Assembly (NCBI GenBank): GCA_902625455.1
Contig: CACOBL010000001.1
Location: forward strand, 180,191-244,190
Origin: an uncultured Candidatus Actinomarina sp.
GTDB lineage: Bacteria; Actinomycetota; Acidimicrobiia; Actinomarinales; Actinomarinaceae
Direction of reading: 5' to 3'
Length of the DNA: 64,000 nucleotides
Every line of letters begins with the position of its first letter. The first letter of the stretch is position 1. The notes under the pieces were generated by a model that worked only from the letters and a program-made list of their open reading frames with translations, was not told the origin of the DNA and searched no databases. Shown in pieces: positions 18,975 to 28,143 of this stretch. The translations under genes were made by a program, and so were the position numbers.

Positions 18975-18980
18975 TATTCT
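18975..18980 (+). promoter_or_regulatory. -10 box of the polyprenyl synthase gene (leaderless placement)
   Basis: TATTCT is followed by TTAACT and the ATG at 18987. TTACAA (18951-18956) lies 18 bp upstream as a possible -35. No ribosome-binding site is seen. Confidence 0.5.
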
Positions 18981-18986
18981 TTAACT

Positions 18987-19970
18987 ATGGAAGGTAAAGA
19001 AATACAAAAAATTATTCCATTTAATGATTTATGGGAGAATTTGGACAAATTAGAAGATAGGTTAATTGATGTCTCTAGTTCAAACGATGAATACCTCTCT
19101 TCAATCTCACAATATTTAATAAAAGCTGGTGGAAAAAGGTTTAGACCCATAATTTCACTTCTTTCAGGCAAATTTGGAGACGAAAAAAACTATATAAACA
19201 GAATTATAGATGCAGGTGTTGCAGTTGAGTTGATTCATATTGGGAGCCTTTATCATGATGACGTAATGGACAATGCTACAACACGAAGGGGTGTTGAAAG
19301 TTCAAATTCAAAATGGAATTCTAATTTATCTATATTGGCTGGAGACTATCTATTAGCAAGATCATCTGAGTTAGCTGCCGAAAATTTAGGACTAGAGTCT
19401 GTGAGATTACTAGCCTCAACTTATGCAGAATTAGTAGAAGGTCAAACTAAAGAATTGAATCTTTCATTTAACTTAGATCATGGCATTGAGGACTACCTAA
19501 AAGTTATCGAAGGCAAAACAGCTAGTTTAATAAGAACAAGTGCAAGACTTGGTGCGATTGCAAGTAATGCAGATATAGAAATTATTGATGCTTTAAGTGA
19601 ATGGGGTTGGAACTGTGGAATTATATTTCAAATATCTGACGATATTTTAGATTTAACTTCAGATGAGAAAACTCTAGGAAAACCATCTGGAAATGATATT
19701 TTGGAAGGAACCTATACTCTTCCAGTCTTGATCGCATTAGATATGAATCGTGGAAAATATGAAGATATTTTAAAATCAATACAACAGGAGGAAGTTGAAA
19801 TTAATTCGGTAATCAATGAATTTACAACTGATGAAATAATTAGTAGCTCTAGAGATATAATTAATGACTATTTCAGTAAAAGTATTGAGTCAATATTTGT
19901 ATTAAAAAACCATTCGTTATTTCCAGTCTTAGAGAATATAAACAATTATTTAATAAATAGAACGAATTAA
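18987..19970 (+). CDS. trans-type polyprenyl diphosphate synthase
   Basis: The enzyme extends allylic diphosphates with IPP to make prenyl chains, for example for menaquinone. The 327-residue protein has the first Asp-rich motif DDVMD (about residues 92-96) in LYHDDVMDNATTRRG and the second, DDILD (about 218-222), in FQISDDILD, plus GGKRFRP near residue 50. Residues fixing chain length cannot be judged safely by eye; length and sequence resemble hepta-/octaprenyl synthases. It converges on lysS and their stop codons overlap within TTAA (19967-19970). Confidence 0.9.
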   Translation: MEGKEIQKIIPFNDLWENLDKLEDRLIDVSSSNDEYLSSISQYLIKAGGKRFRPIISLLSGKFGDEKNYINRIIDAGVAVELIHIGSLYHDDVMDNATTRRGVESSNSKWNSNLSILAGDYLLARSSELAAENLGLESVRLLASTYAELVEGQTKELNLSFNLDHGIEDYLKVIEGKTASLIRTSARLGAIASNADIEIIDALSEWGWNCGIIFQISDDILDLTSDEKTLGKPSGNDILEGTYTLPVLIALDMNRGKYEDILKSIQQEEVEINSVINEFTTDEIISSSRDIINDYFSKSIESIFVLKNHSLFPVLENINNYLINRTN

Positions 19971-21454
19971 TTCTCTGGTTTTAAATGAGGAAAAGCAATA
20001 ACCTCTCTTATTGAATCATTATTTGTAATCATCATTACAAACCTGTCTACACCAAAGCCTAGTCCTCCAGTTGGAGGAAGTCCGAACTCTAAAGCTTCAA
20101 TGTAATCACTATCTTCAACATGAGCTTCTTCATCGCCTTCAGCTTTTTTTCCAGCTTGGCTTTTCAATCTGTTTTCTTGATCAACAGGATCAATCAATTC
20201 TGAAAATCCATTTGCTAATTCACTACCAAATGCAAAAAGTTCGAATCTCTCCGTGATCCCCTTTTTCTCATCACTTTCTCTCGCAAAAGGAGATACTTCT
20301 ATGGGATAATCAGTAACAAAAACTGGATCTACAATATCATGCTCAATATAATTTTCAAAAATGTCAAACACAAGCTCTCCAACTGTGTTTGATTCAGATT
20401 CAATTTGATATTTTGACTCTAACAATTCCTTAACCTCATCAAGGTTTGAATCATGTGATACGTTTATTTCAAACTTTTTATTAACCAATTCAAACATACT
20501 TTTTCTATCCCAAGGAAAACTAAAATTAGCAACTTTTTCATTGAATTCTATGCTTTTATCTACTTTTAAATTTTCAAGTACATATTTGCACATATTTTCA
20601 ACCATATCCATGACTCCATTGACGTCTGTATATGCTTCATAACTTTCCATCATCGTGAATTCTGGGGAATGTGTTTGGTCAATCCCTTCGTTTCGAAATA
20701 CTTTTCCAAGCTCAAATACTTTTTCAAAACCTCCAATTATTAATCTCTTGAGATAAAGTTCAGGAGCAATTCGTAAATACATATCTATATTCATTGCATT
20801 GTGATAGGTAGAAAAGGGTCTTGCTATTGCTCCACCTGCTTTTGGCTGGAGTGTTGGTGTTTCAACTTCAGTAAAACCCTCTGCTGTCATGAATTCTCTG
20901 ATTAACTTTAAAATATTAAATCTTGTTGAAATTGTATTCTTTGCATCTTCATTTACTACAAAGTCTAGATATCTTTGTCTGAATCTAGTTTCTTTGTCCT
21001 TAAGTCCATGCCATTTCTCAGGAAAATTTCTAAATGATTTTGTAAGTAATGAAAGATTATTTATGTATATTGATAGTTCTCCTTTTTTTGTTTTCATTAT
21101 TATTCCAGAAACTCCAACAATATCTCCTACATCAAGATTTTGAAGATAATCAATTAGCTCTTCTGAAAGGTCTTTGTCTGAATAAACTAACTGAATTTTT
21201 CCAGTTTCATCTTTAAGATCAATAAATGTTAATTTTCCAAAGGATCTAATACTTACAATTCTTCCCCTTACTGAAGCATTTATATCTGTCTTAAAACCAC
21301 TTTCTATATCTTTATGTTCTCTGTGTAGGAAATCTATAGGAGTAGAATTTTTAAAACTTGTTTGGAATGACTCAAGTTGACTATCTTTTATTTTTTGCTC
21401 TTTTTCTTTTCTTAAAGAGTAAATTTCATTCTCTGATTTAGATAAGTCACTCAC
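19967..21454 (-). CDS. lysS: lysyl-tRNA synthetase, class II
   Basis: A 495-residue class IIb synthetase. The N-terminal OB-fold anticodon-binding domain covers about residues 55-165 (VRGRIVSIRSFGKLTFIDL). Motif 2 is FRNEGIDQTHSPEFTMME and motif 3 is GLGFGVDRFVM near the C-terminus. Length is normal. It follows coaX after 9 bp and ends the folate-pantothenate operon, as in Mycobacterium where lysS sits between coaX and clpC. Confidence 0.96.
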   Translation of the reverse strand: MSDLSKSENEIYSLRKEKEQKIKDSQLESFQTSFKNSTPIDFLHREHKDIESGFKTDINASVRGRIVSIRSFGKLTFIDLKDETGKIQLVYSDKDLSEELIDYLQNLDVGDIVGVSGIIMKTKKGELSIYINNLSLLTKSFRNFPEKWHGLKDKETRFRQRYLDFVVNEDAKNTISTRFNILKLIREFMTAEGFTEVETPTLQPKAGGAIARPFSTYHNAMNIDMYLRIAPELYLKRLIIGGFEKVFELGKVFRNEGIDQTHSPEFTMMESYEAYTDVNGVMDMVENMCKYVLENLKVDKSIEFNEKVANFSFPWDRKSMFELVNKKFEINVSHDSNLDEVKELLESKYQIESESNTVGELVFDIFENYIEHDIVDPVFVTDYPIEVSPFARESDEKKGITERFELFAFGSELANGFSELIDPVDQENRLKSQAGKKAEGDEEAHVEDSDYIEALEFGLPPTGGLGFGVDRFVMMITNNDSIREVIAFPHLKPEN

Positions 21455-21463
21455 AACTACAGC

Positions 21464-22231
21464 TTAATTATTTAATTTAAATATTTCTTCAAGACCAACT
21501 AATGTTAGGTTTTCTATATATTCAACATTAACATTCAGAATCGGTTGTACCACTTTACTTAATCCACCAGTCAAGATAATTTTTGGTTTAATATCAATTT
21601 CTAATATAATTTTTTCTACCATAGAGTCAATCATTGAAGCATGGCCCATTATTAATCCACTTTGTATAGCTTCGTATGTGTTTTTTCCAATAACTTTATT
21701 TGGAGTGTCAAGTTCAACCGATTTTAGTGACGCTGTTTTTGATGTTAATGCATCAAGACTTATTTTTATTCCAGGAGCTATAGATCCCCCGAGATATTCC
21801 TTATTTTTACTGACTACATCAAAAGTTGTAGCTGTCCCAAGGTCAATTACCACAGTATCACTATTAGTTATGAGATATCCGGCTACTGAATTTGCAATCC
21901 TATCAGGACCAAGTTCTTTCGGGTTATCAATATTAACTTTTAATCCAGTCTTAATTCCAGGACCGACAATAATTGGTTCCAAACTTAAATACTTATTAAT
22001 AGCTTCACTAAAACTGTTCGTAGCTTGTGGAACAACAGAGCAAATGATAGCACCTTCAATATCTTTCTTAACTTCACTATTAATTTGAAAAGTTGAATTA
22101 AAAAGAGCTAATAATTCGTCAGGTGTATTTGTATCTCGTGTTGTAAATCTGTAGGAATCCCAATTGTTCTTACCTGAAATACCTACTGTTGTTTCTGTGT
22201 TACCAATATCTACAGCAATTATGTTCCTCAT
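21464..22231 (-). CDS. coaX: type III pantothenate kinase
   Basis: CoaX phosphorylates pantothenate in the first step of coenzyme A synthesis. The 255-residue protein belongs to the ASKHA fold: phosphate-1 motif DIGNTETTVG (residues 6-15), GPDRIAN (about 105), the central DLGTATTFDVV, GGSIAPGIKIS, and GGLSKVV near the end. All key motifs are intact and length is normal. It overlaps panC by 4 bp, so substrate synthesis and use are coupled. Confidence 0.94.
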   Translation of the reverse strand: MRNIIAVDIGNTETTVGISGKNNWDSYRFTTRDTNTPDELLALFNSTFQINSEVKKDIEGAIICSVVPQATNSFSEAINKYLSLEPIIVGPGIKTGLKVNIDNPKELGPDRIANSVAGYLITNSDTVVIDLGTATTFDVVSKNKEYLGGSIAPGIKISLDALTSKTASLKSVELDTPNKVIGKNTYEAIQSGLIMGHASMIDSMVEKIILEIDIKPKIILTGGLSKVVQPILNVNVEYIENLTLVGLEEIFKLNN

Positions 22232-23055
22232 TGTATTACCTCCATATTGTCAATTAATCGAATCCCTTCTATATAAGCAGCAGTAATTAACAATAATTTC
22301 TCCTGATTTTTATCTGGTATTTCAAAATATTTTGGATCTACAAAGTTTAAATAATCATACTCAATAGCATTTTCATTAAATAATTCTTTTCCAAAAACTT
22401 CAGCTTGTTGAATATCTTGATTTTGAATGAAGTGTTCTTTTGTTTTCTTGAGAATTTGAAAAATATTCCTAGCAATATTAATTCCGCTTTTAGAAAGTAA
22501 ACGATTTCTACTGCTCATGGCTAATCCATGTTCATCTCTAATTATTTCTGCTTCTATTATTCTTATATTATTTCTTTTATTAGCAAAAAATTCTTTAACT
22601 AGATAAAGTTGTTGAGCGTCTTTTTTTCCAAAAACTGCTGATGTTGGGTTTACTAAATCAAACAACCTGTTGACAACAGTTAAGACTCCATCAAAATGAC
22701 CCGGCCTGTGAGCACCTTCAAACAAATTTCCTTTTTCTCCAGATTCTATTCCATCTGGTTCTGCAAAATCTTTTGGGTAAATGTAATTTTCATTTGGTAT
22801 GAATATATAATCAACTTCCTCTTTTCTTAAGAGTTCTATATCTTTATCAAGATCTATCGGATAGTTGTCATAATCACTTTCATCATTAAATTGTTTTTTG
22901 TTAACAAAGATCGAAACAATTGTTTTGCCATTTGTAGACTTCTTTCCAAGTTTAACTAATGACAAATGTCCTTTATGCAATGCTCCCATTGTTGGGATAA
23001 AGCATTTCTCTTCAAGAAATATTTTTTTATCGATTTCATTTATTATTCTTGTCAT
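22228..23055 (-). CDS. panC: pantothenate synthetase
   Basis: PanC condenses pantoate with beta-alanine using ATP. The 275-residue protein has PTMGALHKGHLSLV (residues 21-34, with the HxGH nucleotide motif), GKKDAQQLYLVK, and the KMSKS-like AMSSRNRLL (about 180). The N-terminus lacks nothing. panD, which makes beta-alanine and often lies between panC and coaX in actinobacteria, is absent here, and panB is not in the window either. Confidence 0.95.
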   Translation of the reverse strand: MTRIINEIDKKIFLEEKCFIPTMGALHKGHLSLVKLGKKSTNGKTIVSIFVNKKQFNDESDYDNYPIDLDKDIELLRKEEVDYIFIPNENYIYPKDFAEPDGIESGEKGNLFEGAHRPGHFDGVLTVVNRLFDLVNPTSAVFGKKDAQQLYLVKEFFANKRNNIRIIEAEIIRDEHGLAMSSRNRLLSKSGINIARNIFQILKKTKEHFIQNQDIQQAEVFGKELFNENAIEYDYLNFVDPKYFEIPDKNQEKLLLITAAYIEGIRLIDNMEVIQ

Positions 23056-23082
23056 ATCGTGCCCTAAATATGGTGCCCGTAC

Positions 23083-23556
23083 TTACAGATTTATACTACC
23101 TACTCTTTTAACTTTTTGACCATTAATTTTATATTCAGATTTATTAAGCTCTAGCTCTAAAACTTCATACAAAGGCTCTATAACAAATAATCTATTTTTC
23201 CAGTCATAATGTGGAATAGTAAGGTTATCTTGATCGACTTGATAATTGTTAAAAAATATGATGTCTATATCAATTAATCTAGGTCCATATCTAAATGTGA
23301 ATTCTCTCCCCATATCATTTTCTATTATCTTTATACTTTCTAACAATTGGTCCGGAGACCCTTTGTAATCAACTTCCAAAATCATATTTAAAAAACTATT
23401 TTGATTTTCAAAAAGTACTGGTTCTGTTTCATAAATAGAGGACGATTTAACAATTTTCATTTTTTTAGAAAGTTCCTCTATTGCCTTAGTAAGGTTGTCA
23501 GTTCTATCTCCGATATTTGAACCTAAAGAAAGATAAATACTATTTAAATTTTTCAC
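23083..23556 (-). CDS. folK: 6-hydroxymethyl-7,8-dihydropterin pyrophosphokinase
   Basis: FolK activates hydroxymethyldihydropterin with ATP so that FolP can use it. The 157-residue protein begins YLSLGSNIGDR and has the Asp pair motif GPRLIDIDIIFF (about residues 91-102), which holds the two magnesium ions, followed by LTIPH-x-x-W-x-x-R-L-F-V. Length is normal. It overlaps folB by 17 bp. Confidence 0.95.
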   Translation of the reverse strand: MKNLNSIYLSLGSNIGDRTDNLTKAIEELSKKMKIVKSSSIYETEPVLFENQNSFLNMILEVDYKGSPDQLLESIKIIENDMGREFTFRYGPRLIDIDIIFFNNYQVDQDNLTIPHYDWKNRLFVIEPLYEVLELELNKSEYKINGQKVKRVGSINL

Positions 23557-23911
23557 TGTAAGTAACTGATAGATTATTTGTTTTTTCTTTCAAAATAGTA
23601 TCTGGTTTATGTACTGTCACAATGATTTCAAATATTTTTACATTACTTTCGGAATTATATTTTTTATAAATTTCTTGGGTGATTTTTTTTGATAATGTCT
23701 CGATGAGGTTATAGCTTTCAGTTTTGACAATTCTAATTACATCATCCACTACGTTTTCATAATTAATTGTGTCGTGTATATCGTCACCTTGAAAATTATC
23801 TAGACTAATTTTTACATCTACAAGAAATTTTTGATTACTTGACTTTTCAACTTCATAAATTCCGTGTTTTCCTGATGTTTTAATCCCAACAATATTTATG
23901 TCATACGACAT
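23540..23911 (-). CDS. folB: dihydroneopterin aldolase
   Basis: FolB splits dihydroneopterin to hydroxymethyldihydropterin and glycolaldehyde. The 123-residue protein has the conserved start GIKTSGKHGIYEVEKSSNQKF (here Lys-His-Gly-Ile replaces the usual His-Gly-Val context), the NYENVVDDV segment, SYNLIETLS with the active-site-region Glu, and VTVHKP. Length is normal. It follows the phosphatase-like gene after 3 bp. Confidence 0.9.
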   Translation of the reverse strand: MSYDINIVGIKTSGKHGIYEVEKSSNQKFLVDVKISLDNFQGDDIHDTINYENVVDDVIRIVKTESYNLIETLSKKITQEIYKKYNSESNVKIFEIIVTVHKPDTILKEKTNNLSVTYSEKFK

Positions 23912-23914
23912 TTT

Positions 23915-24385
23915 TTAAGTATTTGGAATTAGGGCAATAGCCTTTGGAGATAGTGGCTTCTCTAATATCTTTTCTAATATTGTTCTAGCTAGAATTGGAT
24001 CATCTAAAAGTTCAGAATAAATTAAATATCCAGCAAGTATACCTGGCACCTCTTCATCTAAATACTCTCTGTGTATTAATAGCTTTCTTTCTTTGTCTGA
24101 TAGTGCTTCTTTTATTGCCTCAAAAATTATATTTAATGACTCCTTTGGGACATCATCTGCAAGAGGATAGTGGTAGGTCCTGAATCCTACCTCTTGGTAG
24201 TTCTTTAAATTGAAATCTGAGTCTAACAAAGAGAAAATTGCATTTATTCCTTGACTCTTAATCCATTGGATTTCTTCTTCTCTTCTAATTTTCCTTGGTG
24301 TTAATCCACCACCACCAATACATTCAGAAACTGCTAGTTTTCCTTCGATAATCCAATTAAAGTCATTTGGTTTTAAACCAGCCAT
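23915..24385 (-). CDS. dual-specificity-phosphatase-like protein lacking the catalytic cysteine
   Basis: The 156-residue protein reads like a small dual-specificity/tyrosine phosphatase. It begins FNWIIEGKLAVSE, has an EEIQWIKSQGINAIFSL strand-helix, the general-acid loop YHYPLADDVP (Asp at 77/78), and the P-loop helix context LLIH...AGYLIYSELL. Where the family has HCxxGxxR, this protein has HREYLDEEVPG (105-115): the Cys is Arg and the phosphate-binding Arg is gone. It should therefore not catalyse by the usual route. AAAGGAAA stands before the ATG. It lies between folP and folB, so a structural or binding role linked to folate synthesis is possible but unproven. Confidence 0.72.
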   Translation of the reverse strand: MAGLKPNDFNWIIEGKLAVSECIGGGGLTPRKIRREEEIQWIKSQGINAIFSLLDSDFNLKNYQEVGFRTYHYPLADDVPKESLNIIFEAIKEALSDKERKLLIHREYLDEEVPGILAGYLIYSELLDDPILARTILEKILEKPLSPKAIALIPNT

Positions 24386-24423
24386 ATTTCCTTTCTGTAA
24401 ACAATAATAGCTTACACTAATTA

Positions 24424-25167
24424 CTAATTTGTTAGATGCATTCTCACTAGTGAAACCCCAGAATCAACGCAGTGTTTAAATAAATCAGAATTTGACATTG
24501 GAATATTTTTAATAAATTTCTTTTTTGAATACCCAACAATCAAGGGAAAGTTATCTTTAAGTTCTTTGATGTTCAACAATAACTCAACAGAGTCAGATAA
24601 ATTTTTACCAAACCCTAAGCCTGGATCAATCGCGATTTGTTCTTCCCTAACTCCCAGACGTATTAGTGATTTTATTTTTGAATTTAAGTGTTCCTTTACT
24701 TCCTTCACAACATCTTTGTAAATCATTTTATGATGCAAAGATTCTGATTTAGGATGTCTATGAACTAAGATGATTTTTGATTTTGAATCCACGGCTATCT
24801 GAATCATTTCTTCTTTTATGAATCCACTTACATCGTTGATTATTTTAAAGTTATTTTCAACTGCATGTTTTGTCACAATCGGATTAAATGAATCAATTGA
24901 AAATGAAAACTTATCTTGATTAATATTTATAAAATAATTTAACCTTTTAATCTCCTCTTCAGTTGTGACACTATCAAATCCTGGCCTTGTTGAAGCACAA
25001 CCAACATCAATAAAATTGATATTTTTTTGTTTTGCTGTATGCAATAACTTATTTAACTTAGCTTCCTTATTAAATACGCCATCACCTGTAAATGAATCAT
25101 TAGATAAATTTATAATTCCTAATATTTTTGAATTATCTGAAGATAATGCACTATTCCAACTGGACAA
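24424..25167 (-). CDS. folP: dihydropteroate synthase
   Basis: FolP joins the activated pterin with p-aminobenzoate; it is the sulfonamide target. The 247-residue TIM barrel has LGIINLSNDSFTGDG (residues 16-30, family form usually NxTPDSF), SIDSFNP, NDVSGF, DPGLGFGKN (pterin/magnesium loops) and GYSKKKFI in place of the common G-SRK. VRMH near the C-terminus matches the last pterin-phosphate motif (usually VRVH). It is slightly short, with just a few residues after that motif. Confidence 0.92.
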   Translation of the reverse strand: MSSWNSALSSDNSKILGIINLSNDSFTGDGVFNKEAKLNKLLHTAKQKNINFIDVGCASTRPGFDSVTTEEEIKRLNYFININQDKFSFSIDSFNPIVTKHAVENNFKIINDVSGFIKEEMIQIAVDSKSKIILVHRHPKSESLHHKMIYKDVVKEVKEHLNSKIKSLIRLGVREEQIAIDPGLGFGKNLSDSVELLLNIKELKDNFPLIVGYSKKKFIKNIPMSNSDLFKHCVDSGVSLVRMHLTN

Positions 25168-25170
25168 TTT

Positions 25171-25728
25171 CTAAAAATTTATTATCGCTTCATTGCGAAG
25201 CGTATAGTCGATTTCATAGATTCCAGTACTGTAAGTTGTTTCAAATTCAGTCTGGAAATTTTCAATATTTAACAAACTTGAGCACATGTGATTTGCTCTT
25301 ATTTTTACCATTACACCTTTAGGATCTAGTGCATTTTGAATTTCAATTGCTATATTTTTTGTTAAAGTTTCCTGCAAAGTTAAACTATTTGAAAGCACAC
25401 TCACAAGTTCACTAAATTTAGAAACTCCAGCTATTTTGCTATTTGGATAAACAGCTATATTGACCAAGCCTGTAAAAGGAAGTAGGTGGTGCTCACATAA
25501 GCTAACAAAATTTATTCCTTTTAAGTAAATAGGTTGATTATGCTCTACATTCTCAAGATTAATTAAAATTTCAGATGGTAAGTCCGATTTGTATAATTTT
25601 AACTCTATTTGCTCAAGAAACTTTTTTGAAAGTTTTAGTATTTCCTCTTCTGATTGGTTAGTCTTTGTTTTTAAAAATTCAAAAAGAGCAATCTCTATAT
25701 TGTTTTTAGTTTCATTTGTAGAACTCAT
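25171..25728 (-). CDS. folE: GTP cyclohydrolase I
   Basis: FolE opens GTP to dihydroneopterin triphosphate, the first folate step. The 185-residue protein keeps zinc-site residues in SLCEHHLLPF (Cys78, His80, His81) and NHMC (His147, Cys149). The RGV that normally follows the second Cys (HxCxxxRG) is missing: the sequence is HMCSSLLN, so the conserved Arg is Leu153. The C-terminal part after this is also unusual. It may be an active but divergent enzyme. It adjoins ftsH and folP with 0-3 bp gaps. Confidence 0.88.
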   Translation of the reverse strand: MSSTNETKNNIEIALFEFLKTKTNQSEEEILKLSKKFLEQIELKLYKSDLPSEILINLENVEHNQPIYLKGINFVSLCEHHLLPFTGLVNIAVYPNSKIAGVSKFSELVSVLSNSLTLQETLTKNIAIEIQNALDPKGVMVKIRANHMCSSLLNIENFQTEFETTYSTGIYEIDYTLRNEAIINF

Positions 25729-27587
25729 TAAGCGAGCCTTAAACTTTTACCAGAACCAGTTATTTTAACTTTTGCAATTGTTTTAAAAATTTCTGCTACT
25801 TCTTCTTTGTTTAACGTCTCTTTTTCCATTAGCTGTTTGACCATAACATCCATTTGTTTCTTGAATTTCTTGAGTATCTTTCCTGCAATTATATGAGCAT
25901 CACTTAGCAAATTTCTTACTTCGTCATCAATGGAAGAAGCTATTTCATCAGAGTAATCTTGTTGTCGTCCGTAATCTCTTCCTAGAAACACTTCATTTGA
26001 TCCTTTTCCGTAAAGCATCGGCCCTAACTTTTCACTCATGCCAAATTCCATAACCATTCTTCTAGCAATGTCTGTAGCTTTTTCTATATCGTTTGAAGCA
26101 CCTGTTGTAGGATCTGCAAAAATTAATTCTTCAGCCACTCGACCTCCCATCAACATCGCAAGCCTGTCTTTAAGCTCAGCTTTGGATGAAAGATACTTTT
26201 CAGTATCAGGAAGTGCCTGAGTATAGCCTAAAGCTCGACCACGGGGAATAATAGTAACTTTGTGGATGGGATCAGCATTAGGAAGGGCCCACCCAACTAA
26301 GGCATGTCCTGTCTCATGATAAGCAATAATTAATTTTTCTTCTTCTGTCATTACTTGGCTTTTCTTTTCTGGACCAGCCATTACTCTATCTATCGAATTT
26401 TCAATATCTGCAATACCAATAGTTTTTTTATTTTTTCTTGCTGCTAGTAAAGCTGCTTCATTTAATAAATTCGCTAAATCGGCTCCAGTAAAACCAGGTG
26501 TTTGTTTTGCTAATGTTTCAAAATTGACATTTTTTGCTAATGGCTTATCTTTTGCATGAACTTTAAGTATTTGTGTTCTTCCAGATAAATCTGGCCTACC
26601 AACTATGACTTGTCTATCAAACCTGCCAGGTCTAAGAAGTGCTGGGTCTAAGACATCTGGTCTATTAGTCGCAGCCATAAGAATTACGCCCTGATTTGCT
26701 TCAAATCCATCCATCTCAACTAAAAGTTGATTTAATGTTTGCTCCCTTTCATCATGACCTCCGCCCAAACCAGCGCCTCTCATTCTTCCAACTGCATCAA
26801 TTTCATCAATAAAAATTATTGCTGGAGATGCATCTTTAGCCTTTTTAAATAAATCTCTTACTCTACTTGCACCAACTCCAACAAACATTTCAACAAAATC
26901 CGATCCTGAAATACTAAAAAATGGAACTCCTGCTTCTCCTGCGACTGCCTTTGCTAGTAAAGTTTTTCCTGTTCCCGGTGGTCCGACAAGAAGAACTCCT
27001 TTTGGTATCTTCGCCCCTAACTTATTAAATTTTTCTGGAGACTTAAGAAATTCTTTTATCTCTTCAAGTTCTTCTTTGGCTTCTTCTACACCGGCAACAT
27101 CTTTAAAAGTTACTTTTGGAGATTCTTCATCCAACTCTTTCGCCTTTGATTTTCCAAACTGCATTATTTGATTACCATTTGATCTAACCTGTGAAAACAT
27201 GTAGAACATGAAAGCAGCTAAAAATAGCCAGGGTAAGAATGCAAAAAAGTAGTCCTGGAATCCTGCAGGCTCTGTATCGGTATTCAAAATAATATCTTGA
27301 TCTACAAGAAGTTGGAAGACTTCTCCCTCAAAGCCTTCTGGATACTCTGTTTGATAGATTGTGTCATTATTATTTAATTTAAATTCAACAAGATTTGACT
27401 GTTCTTTTATAGTTGCTTCAGATACATTTCCAGACTGTATGTCATTTTTAAAAATTGTGAAAGATTTACTCTCTGGTGAATTTACATTTGAATTATATTG
27501 CTGAACTCCAAAAAATATTAAAAGACCAAGGCCAACATACAGTAGAAAAGACCTGTTGTTGTTTTTATTTTCCTTTTTATTTTCCAT
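25728..27587 (-). CDS. ftsH: ATP-dependent zinc metalloprotease FtsH
   Basis: FtsH is a membrane-anchored AAA+ protease that degrades membrane and regulatory proteins. In 619 residues there are two membrane helices (about 14-29 and 114-131) flanking an exported domain, Walker A GPPGTGKT (202-209), Walker B IIFIDEID (258-265), the second region of homology RPGRFDRQ, and the zinc motif HETGH (424-428). AAGAAG precedes the ATG. Its place between hpt and folE is the actinobacterial order. Confidence 0.97.
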   Translation of the reverse strand: MENKKENKNNNRSFLLYVGLGLLIFFGVQQYNSNVNSPESKSFTIFKNDIQSGNVSEATIKEQSNLVEFKLNNNDTIYQTEYPEGFEGEVFQLLVDQDIILNTDTEPAGFQDYFFAFLPWLFLAAFMFYMFSQVRSNGNQIMQFGKSKAKELDEESPKVTFKDVAGVEEAKEELEEIKEFLKSPEKFNKLGAKIPKGVLLVGPPGTGKTLLAKAVAGEAGVPFFSISGSDFVEMFVGVGASRVRDLFKKAKDASPAIIFIDEIDAVGRMRGAGLGGGHDEREQTLNQLLVEMDGFEANQGVILMAATNRPDVLDPALLRPGRFDRQVIVGRPDLSGRTQILKVHAKDKPLAKNVNFETLAKQTPGFTGADLANLLNEAALLAARKNKKTIGIADIENSIDRVMAGPEKKSQVMTEEEKLIIAYHETGHALVGWALPNADPIHKVTIIPRGRALGYTQALPDTEKYLSSKAELKDRLAMLMGGRVAEELIFADPTTGASNDIEKATDIARRMVMEFGMSEKLGPMLYGKGSNEVFLGRDYGRQQDYSDEIASSIDDEVRNLLSDAHIIAGKILKKFKKQMDVMVKQLMEKETLNKEEVAEIFKTIAKVKITGSGKSLRLA

Positions 27588-27630
27588 CTTCTTAATTTAA
27601 TACTGTTGAGTTTAAAAGCAATAGTGAGAT

Positions 27631-28143
27631 CTATGACAAAACACCGAGGAAAGGGAGTTCTCTATATTTTCCTTCATAATCGAGACCATATCCAACAACA
27701 AATTCTGGTCCTATCTCAAATCCTGAATATTTTATGTCTACTGGTTCACTTGCAACATCTTTTTTAATAAACATACACAATATCTCAATGCTTTTTGGGT
27801 TTCTAGATTCAAGTAAATTTTTTAAGTGAGATATAGTCAATCCTGTATCAAAAATATCTTCAACAATTAATATATTCTTTCCAGTTATATCAATATCTAG
27901 ATCCTTATCAATTTTTATTTGACCAGTAGATTTTGTTCCTTCATAAGATTGGATGCTCATAAATTCGAATGTTACATCTACATTGAGCTGTTTTGCTAAG
28001 TCGCTGATCACAATAAATGCGCCTTTTAAGATTCCAACAATTACAAGTTCCTCTCCCGAGTAATCTTTGTTAATTCTTTCAGCAAGTTCTTTAACTTTTT
28101 GTTCAATTTCATTTTGTTCAATCAAGACTTTAGATACTTTCAA
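27631..28143 (-). CDS. hpt: hypoxanthine phosphoribosyltransferase
   Basis: Hpt salvages hypoxanthine and guanine to IMP and GMP with PRPP. The 170-residue protein has the PRPP-binding motif ILIVEDIFDTGLT (about residues 92-104), the loop EFMSIQSY with the flexible Ser-Tyr, and GYGLDYEGKYRELP near the end. Length is normal. The gene overlaps tilS by 14 bp. Salvage would fit with the nucleoside-type importer encoded at 11273-16284. Confidence 0.94.
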   Translation of the reverse strand: MKVSKVLIEQNEIEQKVKELAERINKDYSGEELVIVGILKGAFIVISDLAKQLNVDVTFEFMSIQSYEGTKSTGQIKIDKDLDIDITGKNILIVEDIFDTGLTISHLKNLLESRNPKSIEILCMFIKKDVASEPVDIKYSGFEIGPEFVVGYGLDYEGKYRELPFLGVLS

